A DNA stretch of 64,000 bases from assembly GCF_003473485.1 (NCBI RefSeq), contig NC_053048.1, positions 35,708,755 through 35,772,754 of the forward strand, in the 5' to 3' direction. The position numbers were made by a program, and so were the translations under genes. The notes beneath the pieces are model-generated. The model did not search any database and was not told the origin of the DNA. It worked only from the letters and a program-made list of their open reading frames with translations. The stretch comes from Medicago truncatula. Lineage: Eukaryota > Streptophyta > Magnoliopsida > Fabales > Fabaceae. How positions within the stretch are numbered: position 1 is the stretch's first letter; every line of letters starts with the position of its first letter. Below, piece after piece: positions 47,028-60,156 of this stretch.

Positions 47028-47150
47028 TTGGGTGACATAGAGTTTGGTGACATTGGCCAATCACAATGCCTCAATGCTTGTGAAAGAGAGAGAAACACAA
47101 ACATTGTGGCATTGTGATTGGCCAATGTCACCCAACTCTATGTCACCCAA
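47028..47150. mobile_element. Short near-perfect hairpin MITE
   Basis: Arms of about 50 bp (47028-47076 and 47101-47150), starting ttgggtgacatagagtt and running through gacattggccaatcacaatg, with two or three mismatches, around a loop of about 25 bases containing gtgaaagagagag. The target duplication is unclear. Confidence 0.75.
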
Positions 47151-47341
47151 GTATTTTCCCTTTCTCTACTACTCTTTTTGGTATGTTATACGTATCAAAC
47201 GATCAATGTTTTACCGTTATTTTTATGTAACAATGAAATATATTTACCTAATGTTTTTATGAATATAAGTTTTTTTTATTTTTAATATTCATTAATTAAT
47301 GCAACAACACGTCTTTAGATCTTGTAGAAAAATATGTCGTT

Positions 47342-47344
<3 letters not shown>

Positions 47345-47388
<44 letters not shown>
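47345..47388. repeat. (TA)n microsatellite
   Basis: About 20 TA repeats followed by a short (TG)n tail. Confidence 0.9.
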
Positions 47389-47395
<7 letters not shown>

Positions 47396-48661
47396 AAAAT
47401 AACATTTATTAAATTATATTTTTAGAGGTTAAATAAACTACTACTATTTTTTTATTATTTGATAAAGAAATTATTATTATTATTTTTATAGATTTTTTAA
47501 AGAATTTATTTATTTTTATTTTAATTATCTTACATTAATTTTGCAATAAAAAAAGTCTATACCCCTTTACCCCTTTCTATCTCGTACAAACCTAGAGTAT
47601 TTTTTTATAATTTTCTTTTTATTTTATTTTTTGTCATTTAACTTTATTCCACACACACCATATTTATTTCAAAGTTAATTTTCTCTCTCTTCACCAAAGA
47701 AATCTGGAAAACTCTCTCATTCTCAAACAAACCCTAGCCTCCTTCAGTGTGTCTCCGGCGGTCGTTACATTGCTCCACCATCTTCATTTTTGAAAATCCA
47801 TCACCATAAAAAGAGTCCCCTCCATCTTCTCTACAAAACCCATTTAAAAATATCAGGAACGGACAACCTTCGCCGGTGACCACCACGCCGGAGCTTGCAA
47901 CCACCGCGCCGGGAAAGAGCTTACGTGTTTTCATCCCAATCTGGGTCAGAATTTTTACACAAACGCTTAAACCTGGGCTGTTGTCTTCATCAAGGTCAAG
48001 TTCTTTACATATTTTGTTTCCATTACATGCAACAACAACAATACAAATATGAAAATTGGATGTGATGTTGTATAACTAATGAATATATTTTGTATATTTG
48101 CTTTTTTGTTGTTGATATAATTATAAATATACATGATATGAAGGTCAACAACAAATGAAATAATTAATGATATTAGGAAAATGAATTCTTATACCTGCCG
48201 TGTTCTTCTTGTTGTCAAAGAGAGAATGAGAGAGTATTAAATTATGAAAGAGTAGTGAATGACAATATAAGAGTATTTGAAATTTGAAATTGAAAATTTG
48301 CCTCCAATTAATTTGGTTGAATAAAGTAAGTTAAAGACAGATTTTACCCTTACTTTGGTGATTTGTCAATTAACCAGGCTGGGGCATTAATAGGATTTCC
48401 ACAACATCTTCTCTTCTTATATTAAGAGAGATAAAAGGCAAGCGAGCAATAAGCTGCGCCGCTAATCCTTTATGGATGGCAAAACCAATCCTCTTAAAAA
48501 CTACATTCATAGACCTAGGAGATACAACATTAGTATTCATTTGAGTTATTGTCTCTTGTGTCCTTTTTTGTGTGTTCCTAACTGTGGCTAGTCAATAGTG
48601 CAGCCTTTTTTTTTCTGCCGAGTGAATTCAGAGCGAAGGGCATTTTTATCAATTTCATTTC

Positions 48662-50840
48662 ATGGAGATAGACAGACCTGATGGAAGGAGTCCCAATCAA
48701 TTGAGGCCGCTAGCTTGCTCTCATTCTGTCCTCCACCGAGCCCATGGCTCAGCCACATGGGCTCAAGGAGAAACCAAAGTTCTGGCTGCAGTTTATGGAC
48801 CTAAAGCTGGAACCAAGAAGAATGAAAATCCAGAAAAAGCCTCCATTGAAGTTATTTGGAAGCCTAATACAGGACACGTTGGTCAAGCGGATAGGGAGTA
48901 TGAAATGATATTGAAGAAAACCTTGGAAAGCATATGCATTCGTACCATATATCCCAACACCACCACTTCTGTTATAGTCCAGGCAAGTTTCTCACTTCCT
49001 TCTTTAGTTCATTAACTCTAACTACTTGGAGTTAAAAATATTTTATTTGTGTATTTGGTCTGTAAAACTGAACATTCTGTTTCTAATGCAGGTTGTCCAT
49101 GACGATGGTGCTGTATCCTATTTAATTCAATTCTAATATATGATCTATGTAGTGCTGTAGCAATAACTGCTTTCATTACGATTGTTATTTTGGTTAGGAA
49201 AATCTTGAGTTCTACTATTGTGGCATGTGTTTCTTAGGATTTTAGTTTCTGCACATTTATTGATGTTTTTCAATTGGCTGGAAGACATGAAGAGTCTGCA
49301 TTTTACTTTTTTAGAACTTTGAAGGAACAAAATAGGTTTACCATTGCTTCCATCTTGTTTATGCACTCTAGTTTGATTGATTTATTTATTTTTTGTTTAT
49401 GACGAGAGCAGTGCAGACCTGAAGATATTAATATTTAATAATTATGTTTCTGGATCTTTTGCTTCTTTTTCTTGACTTAATATGTAGCTTCTTCCATGTG
49501 CAATAAACGCAGCATGCGCTGCACTTGTGGATGCCGGAATACCCCTAAGACATCTGGCTGGTAGTTGAAACTTGTTGGTTATTGTCTTTTGGATTACTTC
49601 TTAGATTTCGTATTGTTAACAAATAATTATTTCTCTTGTTTCTGCAGTTGCAATATGTTGTTCTGTAACAGATAATAATTCTATTATATTGGACCCTTCC
49701 AAAAAAGAAGAGGAGGTTCGTATAACCTTTTTTTCTTTTTGACAATTTTAAAGCATTATTTTATTTTCACCCTATCATAACCCTTTCATGTACGATAAAT
49801 GTTAGTATATAGTTGTATGATCCTCATTGATGTTGCAAGTAATGCTAACTCGTGTATATATATTTTTTTTGTTACTTAAGTAAATTACTTTGACATCCTT
49901 TGAGGTTTGATTAACCTAACTGCTTTTACTGGAAAACATAAAGAATCTCATTTATTTTAGATGTGACACAATTATGCATACTAGAAATAGATGGCTAGCT
50001 TCCTAGTTGAGTTGGATAACTAGATGTGTATTTACTGTTAAGTCTCCCATGATTCTGTATGTGATACTTTTGCAGTTAAACTAGTTAGAAGTTAAACCAA
50101 TGTTCATGTGTATGTGTGTACGTGAAGCTAACTAATTGGAGTCTGGAGTAGAATTATGCATCCAATAGACATCGCATACCTGATCTAAGAAAAAGTTCAT
50201 GCGTAATTAATTGCTTGTAAATATTCAATTGCATATTGTAAGGTTTATTGGAACCCAACATATAGTATTTTTATGTCACAAGCCCATAAACAAGGCATAG
50301 TTGTTTCTATATTCATGTCCGGGTGGTTTAAACAAATTCATAAATTGGAGACCTTGATCCTATGTTGCTTGTACACAATTCTAATTCAGTGCATTTTTGT
50401 TTTCAAGCAGAAATCAAAAGCATTTGCCTATTTAGTTTTTCCAAATACAACTGTTTCTGTCGTCCCAGAGAAATCATCGCAGGTGGGTAATGATCCCATG
50501 GCACATGGAATCATCACATCTGTTACACATGGTGCTATGTCAGGTATTCTGATACACTTCCTTTATGTCTTTCTAGTTAGTCCTTCAATAGAAATGTTGA
50601 AGCCAAGTGTTCCTTATGCTTCTGTTTTTCACAGCATTGGCCTAATAATTTCATAGAATCCATCTGTAGGTTTGATTTTCTAATATGTGAAATAATAACT
50701 AGTTTTCTGTTTAATTTCTTTTAGTGGACGATTACCTTCATTGCCTAGAACGAGGACGAGCCACAACTCAAAGGTTGTCTGAATTTTTGAGGAAGAATAT
50801 AGCACCGAAATCTACCCGTGAGGCATCTAAAGCTGGATGA
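48662..50840 (+). CDS. RRP46: Exosome complex subunit RRP46 homolog (RNase PH-like)
   Basis: Six exons: 48662-48982, 49092-49112, 49488-49560, 49648-49715, 50411-50543 and 50725-50840; total 732 nt, 243 residues. The N-terminus has the RNase PH-fold signature: RSPNQLRPLACSHSVLHRAH, then GSATWAQGETKVLAAVYGP. Then come NTTTSVIVQVVHDDGA, LLPCAINAACAALVDAGIPL and the C-terminal VTHGAMSVDDYLHCLERGRA. RRP46 is one of six RNase PH-like ring subunits of the nuclear/cytoplasmic RNA exosome, which processes and degrades RNA from the 3' end; in eukaryotes the ring is largely structural. Intron 1 uses a GC donor (gtccag|gcaagt), and exon 2 is only 21 nt (VVHDDGA), needed to keep the conserved motif. The start codon is the first ATG in a clean context, matching family length. 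Confidence 0.92.
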
Positions 50841-51660
50841 TTTCCAAACATTTTGAATGTAATGTACTTGTATCTAAATTTTCCCATACAAGGGTTGAGG
50901 AAGATAGAATTTCATTGTAGGACAAGTGTGTGACATCCTTGCTCCATGCCTACTAACTCTAAATTTCTAATTAGCTTTGTAGTTCTACAACATCTTACAT
51001 GAAATTGCTATTGAAATTATTAAGATTCTGTTTACCCAGTAGTAGCCTTTGTTTGGACAATGGAGATTACATGTCATTTTTCATATGTATGCTATTAAAA
51101 CTGAACTCAGCGGCATCAGAATCGGCAACTTATTTTTATAAAGTTAAATGAATTCAACATTTTTCATACCTGTGGCCACCTTGACATCAAAGTTGGTTTA
51201 TTATTTTTCTGATACAAAAATATTTCAAGTGTAAATAGAAACTTCACATTTTCTCAAAGATGAACATAAGGTATTATTGCGAAGGAGTAAATGGCTCAAT
51301 GCTTCCTCGGGCAACTTATGATTGGAGCAGTGGCAAATCAATTCCACAGCACGCTTGGAAGCTTTTCAACGGGAAAAAAATTAGCAGTGACAAATTGTAG
51401 CATTACTCTACCGTGAAAACAAACACCTGCAGGGCTCCTATTTTGTAGCCTGCCAAAGAATGTCTACATCCCTTATTTTGTGCAAGTTATAGTGATTTTG
51501 TGTGAATTTCAAAACATTGGCATTATGATGCGAATTTTATGGGATCTTCGTAATACAATAGTGCTATGCAATTTGCAAACATTACTACAGATAAAATAGT
51601 GCAGTCATATCATAAGGTGACTCAGTGCACATTTTAAAACCATGTTAAATGTATTGAATT
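50841..51660. other. Intergenic, RRP46 3' flank
   Basis: 3' UTR of RRP46, then AT-rich sequence with no feature seen. From about 51500 the sequence is homologous to 57700-57900, the 3' flank of the broken kiwellin copy. Confidence 0.5.
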
Positions 51661-51787
51661 TTCTTAATTTACAACAGAATGATCACTGGTAACAACATTT
51701 ACATAATACACATAAGATGAGAAATAAAAGTACACAATATCACATAATTATTACAACACAAAAACACACATATTTCATCTTCTACAA

Positions 51788-52354
51788 TCAAGCATCTGAC
51801 CATGTAATGTCAAGGCCACCCCATTGATCTTGAGGCACACCCAAGGCTTTCCACACAGCCTTGGAAGCATCAACAATGTTGTTTGGGCAAGGAGGTTGAT
51901 AATCATGTTCTTCATCACATCCCATTGTTGAGTCACACTCATCAACCACCGTGGCCACTACACTTTTTCCATTGGCACTTATGGTAATTTTGTTGAGACA
52001 TCTGCTCTTATCGTTGAACCATCCTGTGGAAAGTGCAACGACTGGAGTGTCATCAGAATGATACTGATTATCACATGCTGAAGGGCCACCTCCATCTCCA
52101 CCTTTTTGAAAACTGTTAAGTGTGAGGTATGCTTTAGTATGAGCAGACACCGATGGTGAACATTCATAAGTTGTGTACATCTTTCCTTGTACACAACAAT
52201 CAGAGTCATTCTCTTTGTTGCATTGTCCAGATGGAGCTTTCTTTCCCCTGATTCTACCGTTTGGACGACACTTTTGAGCTTCAGAATACACACAACTTGT
52301 TAAAATAAGAGTAATCACCAAAAGAAAAGAAACTTTAGGGCAAAATCTCATCAT
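51788..52354 (-). CDS. Kiwellin / ripening-related secreted protein, copy A
   Basis: A single exon of 188 residues. The signal peptide (hydrophobic [15 protein letters not shown]) is probably cleaved after SEAQ, leaving a mature protein that begins [14 protein letters not shown]. Kiwellin hallmarks are present: paired cysteines (SDCC), [53 protein letters not shown] then DECD, and the end [20 protein letters not shown]. The C-terminal part forms a double-psi beta-barrel. Kiwellins are apoplastic, often defence-induced; a maize member binds and blocks a fungal chorismate mutase effector. It is closest to copy C (62554-63123), which has the same orientation. The upstream region has a TATA box and W-box cores. 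Confidence 0.93.
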   Translation of the reverse strand: MMRFCPKVSFLLVITLILTSCVYSEAQKCRPNGRIRGKKAPSGQCNKENDSDCCVQGKMYTTYECSPSVSAHTKAYLTLNSFQKGGDGGGPSACDNQYHSDDTPVVALSTGWFNDKSRCLNKITISANGKSVVATVVDECDSTMGCDEEHDYQPPCPNNIVDASKAVWKALGVPQDQWGGLDITWSDA

Positions 52355-52435
52355 TTTTTTTCTCTCTGTGCAACTCTATGTTTCTTCTAGTTCTTGTTCT
52401 TAATGTTTGATGCTATGATGGAGCATTTAGTTGGG

Positions 52436-52604
52436 TATATATAGGAAATTTAATATTTGTGAATTGTGAAGTAAACGATAATCTTGGTATGAATAAAAAA
52501 TCAGTGGGTAGGGGGTTAGTTTTTGGGTCAAGACAATGAGTTCTAGCCTGCCGTGTTTAGCTCACATGACAACTACCACAATATAGGAATGCTTTTGAGG
52601 TCAA
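52436..52604 (-). promoter_or_regulatory. Kiwellin A promoter: TATA box and W-box cores
   Basis: TATATATA at 52436-52443 lies about 80 bp upstream of the ATG. TTGACC cores (minus strand) occur at 52526-52531 and 52599-52604. The block 52511-52617, including gcctgccgtgtttagctca, is repeated upstream of the broken copy at 59257-59360. W-boxes are WRKY-factor sites, in keeping with defence-type induction, which is inferred. Confidence 0.5.
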
Positions 52605-52617
52605 AGTACAAGTTTTG

Positions 52618-52620
<3 letters not shown>

Positions 52621-52657
<37 letters not shown>
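52621..52657. repeat. (TA)n microsatellite upstream of kiwellin A
   Basis: About 18 TA repeats directly behind the conserved promoter block. Confidence 0.9.
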
Positions 52658-52659
<2 letters not shown>

Positions 52660-53497
52660 AGTTTTATACTTCTTGCTTAATGCAATAAGCTCTTAAAATA
52701 TCAAAAAAATTTTGATTTACAAGCTACTCCCTGTAGATGAGCCAAATTTTTCATTTTTAATTTTTGTGTCTAACTTTTATAGTTTCTTATTTGCACGAAA
52801 ATATGCAGTGACGAAATAAAAAAGAACAAAAATGCTAAACGGTGCGAAAGGATTTTCTTACAAAACACACGAATGGATGTAAAACCTTTGAATTGCTACG
52901 TGTTTTTGTCAAATTTAATCTCAATTGAAAACATGCCTTTTAACTACACCTCTAATATAATTTTATATTGATGTAGCATAATCCTAGTCCTTCTTCTATC
53001 TCTCGTTTGACACCAACAGTGGCTTCTTGTAACAGTTCTATCCAACTTCTACCTGTTTTACTTTTCACTCCACTTTTTCATTTTTAATTTAACTTTTGAT
53101 TATTCATTCCAAAAAAAGAAGCTGGGGTTGTTGTAGTTCTAAAGAGCATGCACGTGGATGAAGTTTCATAAGAGAAGAAAAGGAATAGAATGAAGGGTCC
53201 TTATTATGATCAATTAGATGAAGAAATTCCACCGTCAAAAAGAAAAGAAAATTCTCAAGCGGTTATATTTAACTTTTCTGTTATTTAAAAAATTTACAAG
53301 TGGGAAGAGTAGGACAAAAAAAATCACAAGAGCTCGTAGGATAAAAAAATTACAAGTATTTTCGTTGAATTTGCGCGACAAGTTTATCGTGCGATATAGC
53401 ACTTCTCAAAAAAGAATTAAAGTTATAAATGCCAAAAAAGTTTGTGACACTTCGGTAACAATATGAAACATCAACTCTTGCAAATGTTAACCCAAGA
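52660..53497. other. Gene-free AT-rich interval
   Basis: No supported feature; an 82-codon lysine-rich open frame at 53218-53466 looks like chance. Confidence 0.45.
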
Positions 53498-53499
53498 GC

Positions 53500-53690
53500 A
53501 CTTAGATGAGATGGAACGGGTCTCTTCTAGCTTAACCAAGGTCCTGGGTTCGAATCCAGCCTTGGGCATGCAGCAGTGTTAAAACTCTTAGGGAGAGCCT
53601 GCCGCCCATTTGGGTCCCACAATGCTTGAGGGATTAGTCTCCGCAGTTGCGCGCGGAGGATACCCGGTTTACACCAAAAAAACTCTTGCA
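53500..53690 (+). repeat. SINE-like element
   Basis: A box B-like ggttcgaatccagcc near 53549, then cattagtc/ccgcagttgcgcgcggaggatac and an A-rich end at about 53676-53684. A diverged relative is at 59705-59815. Confidence 0.5.
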
Positions 53691-53713
53691 AATGTTAACC
53701 ATAATGCAAGTAG

Positions 53714-54493
53714 GGTGGGGTTTAGCATGGGAAAGGAAAATTGTTTTCCACGATAAGAAAGTTTTTTTTAACAGTTAAATTAAGTAAAGAACATATTATT
53801 ATCATGCACTCTCAACACTAGATTACTTTTTTCTTTCCCTTTCACCATTGTCTTCAACCCACGGTTTTGGAATTTTACACTCACTTTCAATGAAGAACAA
53901 CAACATGAAACCACAACAAGAACAACATGAGTGCTATCATCATAATCATCATCAACAACATCTCAAATGACACAATAACCAATAAATCAAGAAAAAGAAA
54001 ATCAAGGGTGTCCTTATTCTTACTTGTTCACCATCCTGACAACAAGTTCATGACTGATATTTTATTTTTATTTCTACGATTATGCAATAATTAAATTCAT
54101 TGTATTCAACCAATCAATGAGTAAATTTCTTATAAATTTCAGCTCATCATATCATCACGAATTTGATATATTTCAGATTGGGAAGAAAAGGGTTGATGAA
54201 GAAAGCTATTTTTGCTTGTTAGGGATTTTGCGGTTTACTAATTTGAGTTTGCAACACATGAAGATTGAATTTGGATTGTCCTTTAATTTTAGTTTTCTGG
54301 ATTTTTTTAAGAACAACACTATGGGTTCAGTCTCATGTTGGATGAATTGCAGATTTGCATGTTGAAGATGATGTGTGGAAAATATATGGTGTGAACAGAC
54401 CATCATAAAATATGCGCTACTCCTTAATCTAACCGTTAAAAAAAACTTTCCCATGGTGGGAAACAATTCCCCTTTCCCATGCTAAACCCCACC
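53714..54493. mobile_element. Mutator-like MITE with 9-bp TSD (same family as 56-956)
   Basis: The ends ggtggggtttagcatggg and its exact complement are flanked by the exact 9-bp repeat tgcaagtag (53705-53713 and 54494-54502). The right-end 110 bp match the termini of the element at 56-956, sharing tttcccaccatgggaaagtt and a ttagattaa segment. The inside has no transposase; an 82-codon frame at 54117-54365 is unassigned. It lies next to the truncated kiwellin fragment at 54751. Confidence 0.85.
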
Positions 54494-54539
54494 TGCAAGT
54501 AGCCCACTATTTCTTCAGAATGAATTTAAATCTTTAAAA

Positions 54540-54930
54540 GTGTTTGAAAAACTTTTCATCCAAGTTCATTCAAACTAACAACATCACACAACCATTGACA
54601 TGTTTTTTAGTTTTTTCCTAAGTCAATTGATGACAAATTAATGTCCATTTCAGATACTTTGATATTGTGATATCTACTCATGCAGTCATTTTATGAAAGA
54701 AACAAAAAACATAATAAAACCGACCAATATATCCTATAATAAGGTGCTGTAAAAAATATCACACATACAAATGTTTACCATCCGTGTCTAGTCGCATGAA
54801 GTCATATCTCACATTTAACATTTTCAAAAAAGGCAGAGATGGTAACGACCCACCAACATGCGACAATGAGTATTATTCCAATGACACTCCGGTGGTTTCA
54901 CTCTCAACCGGATGGTTCAATACTAATAGT
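54540..54930 (+). pseudogene. Kiwellin pseudogene fragment with its upstream region
   Basis: 54540-54750 matches the upstream region of kiwellin copy B (59805-60012). At about 54750 the sequence jumps from upstream DNA straight into mid-coding sequence (tacaaatgtttaccatccgt, copy B 60330 on). It reads kiwellin-like through a decayed NDPPTCDNEYYSNDTPVVSL and STGWFNTN, then stops matching at about 54930. Start codon, signal peptide and C-terminus are absent. Substitutions are frequent, so it is old. Confidence 0.8.
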
Positions 54931-57024
<2,094 letters not shown>

Positions 57025-57690
57025 GCAGTTTAGATTGTTAAGATTATATTCTATTGCTTGTTTTCCAATTTTGTTTCTTGTTAAACTGTTGTGTTGTTTT
57101 GAGAACCATTTTCCCCAAAAATTATGGAGCTTTTGTTAGACAGCATTTTATATTTTGTTACATCTATCTTGCAGTTTGTCTCTGGTTTACTTGATATTTG
57201 TTTGGAAAGGTTAAATTGCCAATTTTTCAACTTGAACTCTTGACATGCCATTTATTGTTAATTCCTGTCTGAAATTCAGGATCACATTTCTTTTAAATTC
57301 ATGACCACAAGTGTCATGACGGTGCCAATGCGGAAATCTGGTATATGGTTTGCAATTTTAGTATGATACATGAATGGCTGCATTTTGAATTAATTAAATT
57401 CTATTGTATGTATTTATTTTGAACGACATGAACTTAAAATTGAGTTCAACTGTATTTATTCTATAGTTAACTAGTATTCCAACTGTATTTCTAACTTAAA
57501 ATTAAGACCTGTACATTTGATTTACATCGAATATCCTAACTTTTGAAAACCTGCTTTCTTAACATCAATTACACTCGTTAATTCTTTACAAGTTAACTAT
57601 CAGCCTAGGTTTTACTAAAGAGGAAAATAACGTGTTAAGATTCTTAAGTTTGACGGAGTATTTCGTTTTGTTTTAACGAAATGGTACAAG
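57025..57690. other. RPL8 3' UTR and intergenic
   Basis: About 150 bp of probable 3' UTR followed by AT-rich sequence without features. Confidence 0.5.
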
Positions 57691-58337
57691 TTAGACGTTT
57701 TTCGTGAATTTCAAAGCACAGGCTTCATGATCTAAATTTTCTGAGATTCTCGTCAACAATTGTGCTATGCAATTTGCCAACATAACTACGAACTGAAAAA
57801 TTGCAGTCATATCATAAGGTGACGCAGTACACATTTTAAATCCATTGAAAATGTATTTTCTTAATTTAAACAAAATGATCACCGGTAACATTTACATAAT
57901 ACTCCCTCCGTCCCTATATATATAAGACATTTTTGCCAAAATCACGGGAATTAAGATAGTGAATATTTGTATTAAAGTTGTTTGAAATCACTATTGTTTT
58001 TACAATTTTATCCTTTAAGAAAGAAGGTTAGTTTATGTTTTCAACATGTTATTTATTGTTGATTGAAGAAAAAGATGTATAATAAATAGGGGCATGTATG
58101 TAAAGAAATAATTAATGTAGTTGGAAATAACAAAGGGGTCTTATAAAAAGGGACAAAAAAAATTCTCAAAAGGGTCTTATAATCAGAGTCATTCTCTTTG
58201 TTGCATTGTTCAGATGGTGCTTTCTTTCCCCTCATTCTACCATTTGGACGACACTTTTGAGCTTCAGAATACAAGAAACTTGTTAAAACAAGAGTAATCA
58301 ATAAAAGAAAAGAAACTCTAGGACAAAGGCTCTTCAT
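57690..58337 (-). pseudogene. Kiwellin pseudogene: 5' coding part and 3' flank, middle replaced
   Basis: Minus strand. 58337-58182 encodes an intact start, signal peptide (VSFLLLITLVLTSFLYS) and KCRPNGRMRGKKAP through NDSD, about 85-90 percent like copies A and C. The coding sequence then ends in a MITE-like segment (57902-58181). On its far side, 57690-57900 matches the 3' flank of copy A (51500-51710). The remaining two thirds of the coding region are missing. The frame runs on into the insert for some 40 non-kiwellin residues. Confidence 0.85.
57902..58181. mobile_element. ctccctccgtccc-type MITE inside the kiwellin pseudogene
   Basis: It begins ctccctccgtccctatatat with ataagaca and ends in the decayed complement gtcttataaaaagggac and gggtcttata, the common CTCCCTCCGT family of plant MITEs (Stowaway/Mariner-type by usual assignment). 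The right end is rearranged, with a second partial end repeat. Confidence 0.6.
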
Positions 58338-58415
58338 TTTGTCTGTGCAACTCTGTTTCTTCTCTTAGTTGTTGTTCTCTTAACGTTTGATGCTATAATG
58401 TAGCTTTTAGTAGGG

Positions 58416-58451
<36 letters not shown>
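58416..58451. repeat. (TA)n microsatellite at the pseudogene TATA position
   Basis: About 18 TA repeats where the other kiwellin copies have a single TATATATA box. Confidence 0.85.
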
Positions 58452-58453
<2 letters not shown>

Positions 58454-59171
58454 CAAATGAGAGGAGTTTTTAAATGAGAGGGTGAGAGGAGTAAATAACA
58501 GCTATTATATCTGATCAAACAGTTCAGCTAGATTTTCTTATTAAAAATGTTAATGTGCTTATCTTTCTCTTTCATGGCATCGTTCCTTCTTTTTTATTTT
58601 CATCCATTCTAGTTCTTCCATTCACATCAGCAATTAGGGGTGTAAAAGGGAACAAATTTGATGATGCACAAATTGTTCCGCCATCGAATTCAAATATCCA
58701 ACTTTCCAATTGTCATAAAAAGAGATCCAATTAACATTAACAAATCTTCTTTTACAGATCTTCATATGTCCCCTTATCTGCATGTGTTTCACGATGGAAT
58801 CCACAACCAAAACTCAGTTGAGTATCATAGTTACAAATCCAATTTTTTGTATGAAATGTAAAATAGTTTGCTTCTAAAGTCATGATTTTATTCTTGGTTC
58901 AACAAAAGTCATGAGTTTTTTTTTAATTAAAAGAATAAAGATGATAAAGAAAAAGAAGAAGAAGACGACTTGTGCAGAACCCACAGAAAAAACTGCAACT
59001 ATTGATAATGTGGATACGTTAGACAACGACAGAATAGCAACAGGCGCGAGAAAAGGAGAAGAAAGTGTGAAAAGATTACCTACATTAATAAAAATTAAAT
59101 ATCATGATAATGATTGATCCAAGGGTTGTGATTTAACCCTCTCACTTCTCATTTTAAGAACTCCTCTCACT
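58452..59171. mobile_element. TIR element inserted in the kiwellin pseudogene promoter
   Basis: The ends tcaaatgagaggagttttta (then aatgagagggtgagagg) and the imperfect complement (ccctctcacttctcatttta, then agaactcctctcacttga) form TIRs of about 40 bp. The element separates the TA tract from the ttccatatatatatatagg and the conserved promoter block that follows, so it landed in or beside the TATA box. The inside has a K-rich 68-codon frame (58911-59117) of no known family. No clear target duplication. Confidence 0.6.
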
Positions 59172-59524
59172 TGATACATTCCATATATATATATAGGAAA
59201 CTTACTGTCTGTGAATTAAACTGATATTCGTCTATGAATCAAAAAGTAGGGGGCTGAGGGGTTAGTTTTCGGGTCAAGACAATTCTATCCTGCCGTGTTT
59301 AGCTCAAATGACAACTACTAATTCAATATAGGATTGCTTTTGAGGTCAAAGAAAAAGTTTTACACTACCTATTTAAATTATCATAAAAGTTATAAAATAC
59401 ACTTAAAATAATAATGTAATACTTTCTTGAGTGGTGTTATTTAAACAAATAAAAATTGACACCGTATAAAAAATACAACACTTATGCCGTAACTAACACT
59501 TAATATAACTTGGAGATTACCTTA

Positions 59525-59684
59525 AGAGTGTGTTTGGATGGATGAATGTTTTGAGGGAATGTAATGTTTTGAGGGAATTCAACTACTTTGAGGTGAATTC
59601 TATTGTTTGAATCCACCTCAAAATAATTGAATTCCCTCAAAACATTACATTACCTTAAAACATTCCTCCATCCAAACACACTCT
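59525..59684. mobile_element. Short foldback MITE, TTA/TAA borders
   Basis: Arms of about 70 bp starting agagtgtgtttggatgg and ending ccatccaaacacactct, with internal ttttgagggaat repeats on both arms. Flanks ttaa and taaa suit a 3-bp duplication of Harbinger type. Confidence 0.7.
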
Positions 59685-59704
59685 AAAAGGAATTAATCTA
59701 TGTC

Positions 59705-59815
59705 GTTCCCCTTTAACCATTTGGTCCAGGGTTCAATCCATGAGCGACCAATGCGCATCAATTACTTTAAGGAGATTAATCTCTATAGTTGCGCACATAG
59801 GATACATTTGAAAGT
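59705..59815 (+). repeat. Decayed SINE-like repeat
   Basis: gtccagggttcaatcc (box B-like) then atctctatagttgcgcacat with aggatac; related to 53500-53690. Confidence 0.4.
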
Positions 59816-60073
59816 GTTTCAACAGCTTTTCATCCAAACAAGCAACATCACACAACCATTGACTTGTTTTTTAGTTTTTTCCTCAGCCAATTTAAGACAA
59901 ACTTATGTCCATCACAGATACTTTGATACGATGATATCTACTCATGTAGTCATTTACGAAAGAAACAAAAAACAGAATAAAACCTACCAATTTATCCTAT
60001 AACAAGGTACTGTAGTTTGTCCGACAACTTTTTCTAAACAAACCAACATGAGCAGCATCCTATTTAATATATC

Positions 60074-60156
60074 TATATATATACCCAATGAACATCCACT
60101 TGTTGCATTAAGCACTCAAAACAACAACACAAGGAGTACACACACACACACACACA
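60074..60156 (+). promoter_or_regulatory. Kiwellin B core promoter and (CA)n leader
   Basis: TATATATATA at 60074-60083 lies about 75 bp before the ATG. A (CA)n run (about 60137-60156) abuts the start codon, making an unstructured leader. Confidence 0.5.

Larger units (their letters stand above)
43705..48661. other. Long gene-free interval between MCTP and RRP46
   Basis: Mostly AT-rich DNA. Distinguishable pieces are: a decayed foldback-like stretch at about 45335-45490 (ggtgcacttttcaaccctta with gacccctta); a possible LTR-like piece beginning tgtaacgctctc at 45497 with no matching end found; a tRNA-like SINE at 46745; a hairpin MITE at 47028; and a TA microsatellite at 47345. Around 47690-47960 a CT-rich, then GC-richer stretch (ccggcggtcg, cgccggagc) resembles a gene leader, but no supported coding exon follows. 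Confidence 0.5.

Noticed and set aside
47690-47960. First exon of an unknown gene in the GC-richer stretch
   Set aside because: No convincing ATG frame with downstream exon; the nearest gene, RRP46, starts cleanly at 48662.
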